Shown here piece after piece: positions 62,101-64,000 of a stretch of 64,000 bases of DNA (its first letter is position 1; every line of letters begins with the position of its first letter). The stretch is from Luteolibacter yonseiensis. GTDB taxonomy: Bacteria > Verrucomicrobiota > Verrucomicrobiia > Verrucomicrobiales > Akkermansiaceae. The DNA is taken from assembly GCF_016595465.1 (NCBI RefSeq), contig NZ_JAENIK010000012.1:186001-250000 (forward strand), in the 5' to 3' direction. The notes beneath the pieces are model-generated. The model ran no database searches. It saw only the letters and a program-made list of their open reading frames with translations, and was not told the origin of the DNA. The translations under genes were made by a program, and so were the position numbers.

Positions 62101-62859
62101 TGCAAGGTCCGCCTTCACCGAGAAGGTGTCCACGTTCTCCAGCTTGCCCGCCCATGCGACGGAGCGCAGGATGAACGTCCGCACGCTGGCGTGGGCCAGT
62201 GTCTCGGGCGCTCCCTGGAGGATGACGGATGCGCGGTGTTTGTCCTCACCCTCATAGGTCCACATCTGAGGCTGGAGATCGTAGATGTTGGAACGGACGT
62301 CCTTGTCAGGCACGCGGGGTCCTTCGCCGCGTTTGGGATTTTTCCCGTAGGGAGTGAAGGCGGAGGCGATGACGTAGGCTTTGTCCGAAATATCGAGATC
62401 GTAGTAAGTCTCGTCCGTGATGTCGAATGGAGAGCTGTCCTTCACGATCGCATGGGAATTGCTCACCACATAAAGCATCATCAGCTCCTTGAACTTGCGG
62501 CTGTCGGCAGGATCCCAGGCACCGCCCAGAACTTCCTTGCCCCATGCCGAAGGACCGGCCGCGACGCCGCCGTTGATGGCGACGATGCCGCCGCCGCGTT
62601 TTGCGAACGCGGAGAGCGCGGTCTGGTCGCTGGTGCTGAGTTGTTCGAATTTGTCGCTCTGGAGAATGACCACGTCGGCGGTGGCGAGTTTGGTCTCACT
62701 CGGTTCCCCGGTGGTGACCTGCGCGCCGCCCGCTTTCAGCGCCGTGGCACACTGGCCGGTGAGGGCGGGGTTGTTTCCTGTGATGAGCACACGCAGCGGA
62801 GCGGCGGAAAGCCACGGGCCTGCCGCGATGACGATGGCGATGGTGAGGAATGGTTTCAT
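59128..62859 (-). CDS. ThuA-PVC-type dehydrogenase fusion with HEAT repeats and cytochrome c motif
   Basis: 1243 aa with signal peptide (MKPFLTIAIVIAAGPWLSA). A ThuA-like domain occupies about 20-240 (LRVLITGNNPALTGQCATALKAGG, GGIVAINGGVAAGPSAW, RASVILQGAPETLAHASVRTF). The PVC dehydrogenase propeller follows (IAIQWDGRGRMWVAETPEYPNGKR, ILEDTNGDGEMDKKNIFHTGLELVTGFTL, YLEDTDGDGKADKETPLFEGFAPGDTHFVANHF). A HEAT-like helical block covers about 670-1090, and the C-terminal heme motif CAVCH lies near residue 1120, with GAGNVFGPNLDGIG just after it. Like the 30170 protein but with a ThuA module in place of the jelly roll. Likely oxidises sugars outside the cytoplasm. Confidence 0.88.
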   Translation of the reverse strand: MKPFLTIAIVIAAGPWLSAAPLRVLITGNNPALTGQCATALKAGGAQVTTGEPSETKLATADVVILQSDKFEQLSTSDQTALSAFAKRGGGIVAINGGVAAGPSAWGKEVLGGAWDPADSRKFKELMMLYVVSNSHAIVKDSSPFDITDETYYDLDISDKAYVIASAFTPYGKNPKRGEGPRVPDKDVRSNIYDLQPQMWTYEGEDKHRASVILQGAPETLAHASVRTFILRSVAWAGKLENVDTFSVKADLATLRYPAGGPLRAADAIKKFQMQPGFVASVVAEEPLVNKPIAIQWDGRGRMWVAETPEYPNGKRPLNAPAWKETGVREPGNYDRPGRDSISILEDTNGDGEMDKKNIFHTGLELVTGFTLSGKGVIAVAQPHIVYLEDTDGDGKADKETPLFEGFAPGDTHFVANHFVEAPDGWVYVSTGSGADAKSVKTGKVTKISPGVFRFRTDGSVIEQVASQGGNSFGGEVTSDMEIYHGKATSGNPIEHVVMPEWVLAKSSTKAGAFSSVNPGRQVARKDLPERANIRQIDQVGRFTAACSTAVYEGGAWPKEYNGMIFTTEPILDIIHCETIKQDGPVMKGPEKMDIQAEWLRSTDYWFCPVDVSFGPDGAMYVLDFNTPVVTHNDTRGPEHSKSNASIRPDRDQYFGRIFRIQHKDAPKFPIPDLDSANAAALVAAFKHPNKVVRFNAIRILLEKGDTLGKQAVPALTTMAAGEPVASSRILALWALNRLGQLKDTTLASAMGSPDSHIRKNAYLIAESAGIPISGSQAKAGIDDDDARVRLATLRALGASTMTPEASAVLLASNSKFGDDWSKAAAAAAGAKAPTSQLESVLADATGAGQTEESIRTMAAALVSGENTAQIPGVVKAAAASKNAPFVIAVLQEFGKSQNAPRGAAGAINALRVLLTSSNKRVAISALPVAAVWDKSGTLAKESTKVAGELLNAARDPNVPETTRAEAVRTLLPARSLNKFILPNVAALLAKPQPESLTKDLLTSLAATGEPEAGKAIIDAYPTLKDDQKEIAFNALAGRPEWAKQLLAAIESKKIAAESFTPALVSRLTAHPDAAVSASAKALFGGGTSSGKDELVSKLLPDIEKPGNIENGKTLFTAMCAVCHKIEGAGNVFGPNLDGIGAHPVRELLTHIVNPSLVVDDEHRTWNITMKDGTLHSALIASENEARVQIRMPGGVTQDLKTSEIASRVKGANSLMPEGLEAIGTDNLRDIIGYIRSVAPKSE

Positions 62860-62921
62860 CTATCGGTTGTTGTAAATGGGTTCAGGTCGGGAATTTTTGA
62901 GATCTGGTGGAATGTCGTGGA

Positions 62922-63557
62922 TTACTGTGCCGCAGTGCCACCAAGTTCGGTGATGGATATGTCCTTCATCTGGACCAGCAGCCTGCCGCCGCCGTGGGCT
63001 TGGAGACCGAGTCTTCCGGACAGGGGGATCCGGGGATCTTTTTCGGAATAGTCGGCCACGAGAACGTCATTGATCCACGTCCGGATGCGGGGGCCTTCAC
63101 AACGCACCCGGTACTGGTTCCACTCCCAGTCCTTGGCTGCGCCGGGAGTGCCTTTGATCAATGCGGTGTTGCGACGGGATTCATCATAAAGATCACCCCA
63201 GTAGCCGGCTCCGGCATCCACCTGGTAGCCGATCATTTCCGAGTCCTTTTCGGAGCGCTGGCTGCGGACCTGCATTCCGGAATTCATGAAGCCCTCGCCC
63301 TTCACCAGACGGAGCCGGTAGCTGAGTTCGAAATTTTCATAGTGTTTCACTGAAGCAATGAAGGTGTTGAAGGGAACCTGTTCGGTGAGCGAGCCGCCGA
63401 CGATCATGCCATCCCCGACCTTCCACCACTTCTCCTCGCCCTTGCGGATTTCCCAACCCGCGAGGGTTTTTCCGTCGAACAGGGCGACGGGAGCGGCACC
63501 TGAATGGGATGCCGCACCGGAAGTGATTGCCGCCAGAATGACGAGGTTTCGGAGCAT
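62922..63557 (-). CDS. Secreted DUF1080 protein
   Basis: 211 aa with signal peptide (MLRNLVILAAITSGAASHSGA). DUF1080 core: PVALFDGKTLAGWEIRKGEEKWWKVGDGMIVGGSLTEQVPFNTFIASVKHYENFELSYRLRL, GFMNSGMQVRSQR, DSEMIGYQVDAGAGYWGDLYDESRRNTAL, and the end VRCEGPRIRTWINDVLVADYSEKDPRIPLSGRLGLQAHGGGRLLVQMKDISI. It is 62 bp upstream of the ThuA-PVC fusion gene and probably begins that leftward operon, so DUF1080, ThuA-dehydrogenase and ThuA are adjacent in one direction. Confidence 0.88.
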   Translation of the reverse strand: MLRNLVILAAITSGAASHSGAAPVALFDGKTLAGWEIRKGEEKWWKVGDGMIVGGSLTEQVPFNTFIASVKHYENFELSYRLRLVKGEGFMNSGMQVRSQRSEKDSEMIGYQVDAGAGYWGDLYDESRRNTALIKGTPGAAKDWEWNQYRVRCEGPRIRTWINDVLVADYSEKDPRIPLSGRLGLQAHGGGRLLVQMKDISITELGGTAAQ

Positions 63558-63593
63558 AGGGCGGTTTTTTACCGAAGATGGACCAGGGATGTT

Positions 63594-64000
63594 TCAACCC
63601 ATTCGGGGGGGCATCAGGGCCAATAATTTCTCCGCACAAGCGCGGGCGAACACGGGGCTGTTGATCTCCTCGTCGAACTCTTCGACAGGGATGCCCGCAT
63701 TCGTGCGGATGGCATCGAACAGCGCTTCATCCGCGGCGGGATCATGAAACGGCCGGCCTTCCGCGCTGATGACGCTGATGGCTTTTTTCGGAATCATGAT
63801 GGCCGCGGGCGCGGTGTATTGGTTCACCTTGTCCGCGATGATCCTGCCGAGCCGGGCGCATTCCTCGGGAGTGGTCCGCATGAGGGTGACCTGTGGATTG
63901 TGGATGTAGAAATTGCGTCCTTCGTATTTCTCGGGAACCGAGGCGCGTTCGCCGAAGTTGACCATGTCGAGGCAGCCGGGACCGACGACGACGGGGATCT
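63594..64000 (-). CDS. Tm-1/UPF0261-like ATP-binding protein (5' part missing)
   Basis: The C-terminal 135 residues are present and the frame stays open to the window edge: IPVVVGPGCLDMVNFGERASVPEKYEGRNFYIHNPQVTLMRTTPEE, then MIPKKAISVISAEGRPFHDPAADEALFDAI. PVVVGPGCLDMVNFG and the RPFHDPxAD element are typical of the Tm-1-like ATP-binding/UPF0261 family. The biochemical role of the bacterial members is not established. It sits 37 bp upstream of the DUF1080 gene, so it may share its transcript. Confidence 0.85.
   Translation of the reverse strand, partial: IPVVVGPGCLDMVNFGERASVPEKYEGRNFYIHNPQVTLMRTTPEECARLGRIIADKVNQYTAPAAIMIPKKAISVISAEGRPFHDPAADEALFDAIRTNAGIPVEEFDEEINSPVFARACAEKLLALMPPRMG

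Overview
The window reads as a chromosomal segment of a GC-rich Verrucomicrobiota bacterium, probably of the Verrucomicrobiales (Luteolibacter/Haloferula/Akkermansia side). This placement is an inference from gene content: two very long PVC-type sugar-dehydrogenase-like proteins with HEAT repeats and a C-terminal heme motif, three DUF1080 proteins, ThuA domains, a DUF6797 protein, a GH109-type exported oxidoreductase, and many secreted proteins with Sec, Tat or lipoprotein signals. About 50 genes are present. I saw no rRNA, CRISPR array, phage or intact transposon.

Layout. 1-3581: the edge of an EF-hand protein, then cdsA and dxr (membrane lipid and isoprenoid housekeeping) and a thioredoxin-fold protein without cysteines. 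3754-6363: a dynamin-like GTPase and a lipoprotein polysaccharide deacetylase. 6539-17528: an amino-sugar locus. A kinase/epimerase pair (NahK-like, GalE-like) runs leftward. A LacI-family regulator, a sugar-porter MFS, an atypical ROK protein, a PIG-L deacetylase, NagB and a GH109-type glycosidase run rightward. An identical 14-bp LacI-type operator lies upstream of both transcription units. 17674-21410: a two-component system with a large OB-fold/PA14-like sensor. 21394-30044: housekeeping genes (thiD, ApaG-like, LON-domain, MFS, DEAD-box helicase, CDF transporter, nadD, J-domain protein, GNAT).

30170-43340: secreted degradative proteins (PVC dehydrogenase, two DUF1080 proteins, a very large repeat-bearing metalloprotease, a sugar isomerase), a HIT protein, and two REP-like palindromic regions. 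43691-48860: an ABC exporter-like protein whose ATP-binding motifs are degraded, a HerA-like ATPase, and a cytochrome P460-like protein. 48930-51024: a toxin-antitoxin pair with a frameshifted toxin, tRNA-Leu(CAA), lpxI and a GNAT. 51100-64000: a DUF6797 protein and a five-heme cytochrome, malate dehydrogenase, a diheme peroxidase, ThuA, a ThuA-PVC dehydrogenase fusion, DUF1080, and a partial Tm-1/UPF0261 protein.

How the genes work together. In the 6.5-17.5 kb locus the likely route is release of GalNAc/GlcNAc outside the cytoplasm (GH109), uptake (MFS), phosphorylation (ROK and/or NahK), deacetylation (PIG-L, apparently replacing NagA) and deamination (NagB), under one LacI repressor. The DUF1080, ThuA, sugar-isomerase and PVC-dehydrogenase genes fit an extracytoplasmic oxidative (3-keto-sugar) glycan route feeding electrons to c-type cytochromes; this second model is more speculative. 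The most promising observations are the two-operator amino-sugar regulon, the ABC protein without a usable Walker A or catalytic glutamate, the OB-fold sensor kinase, and the frameshifted toxin beside an intact antitoxin.
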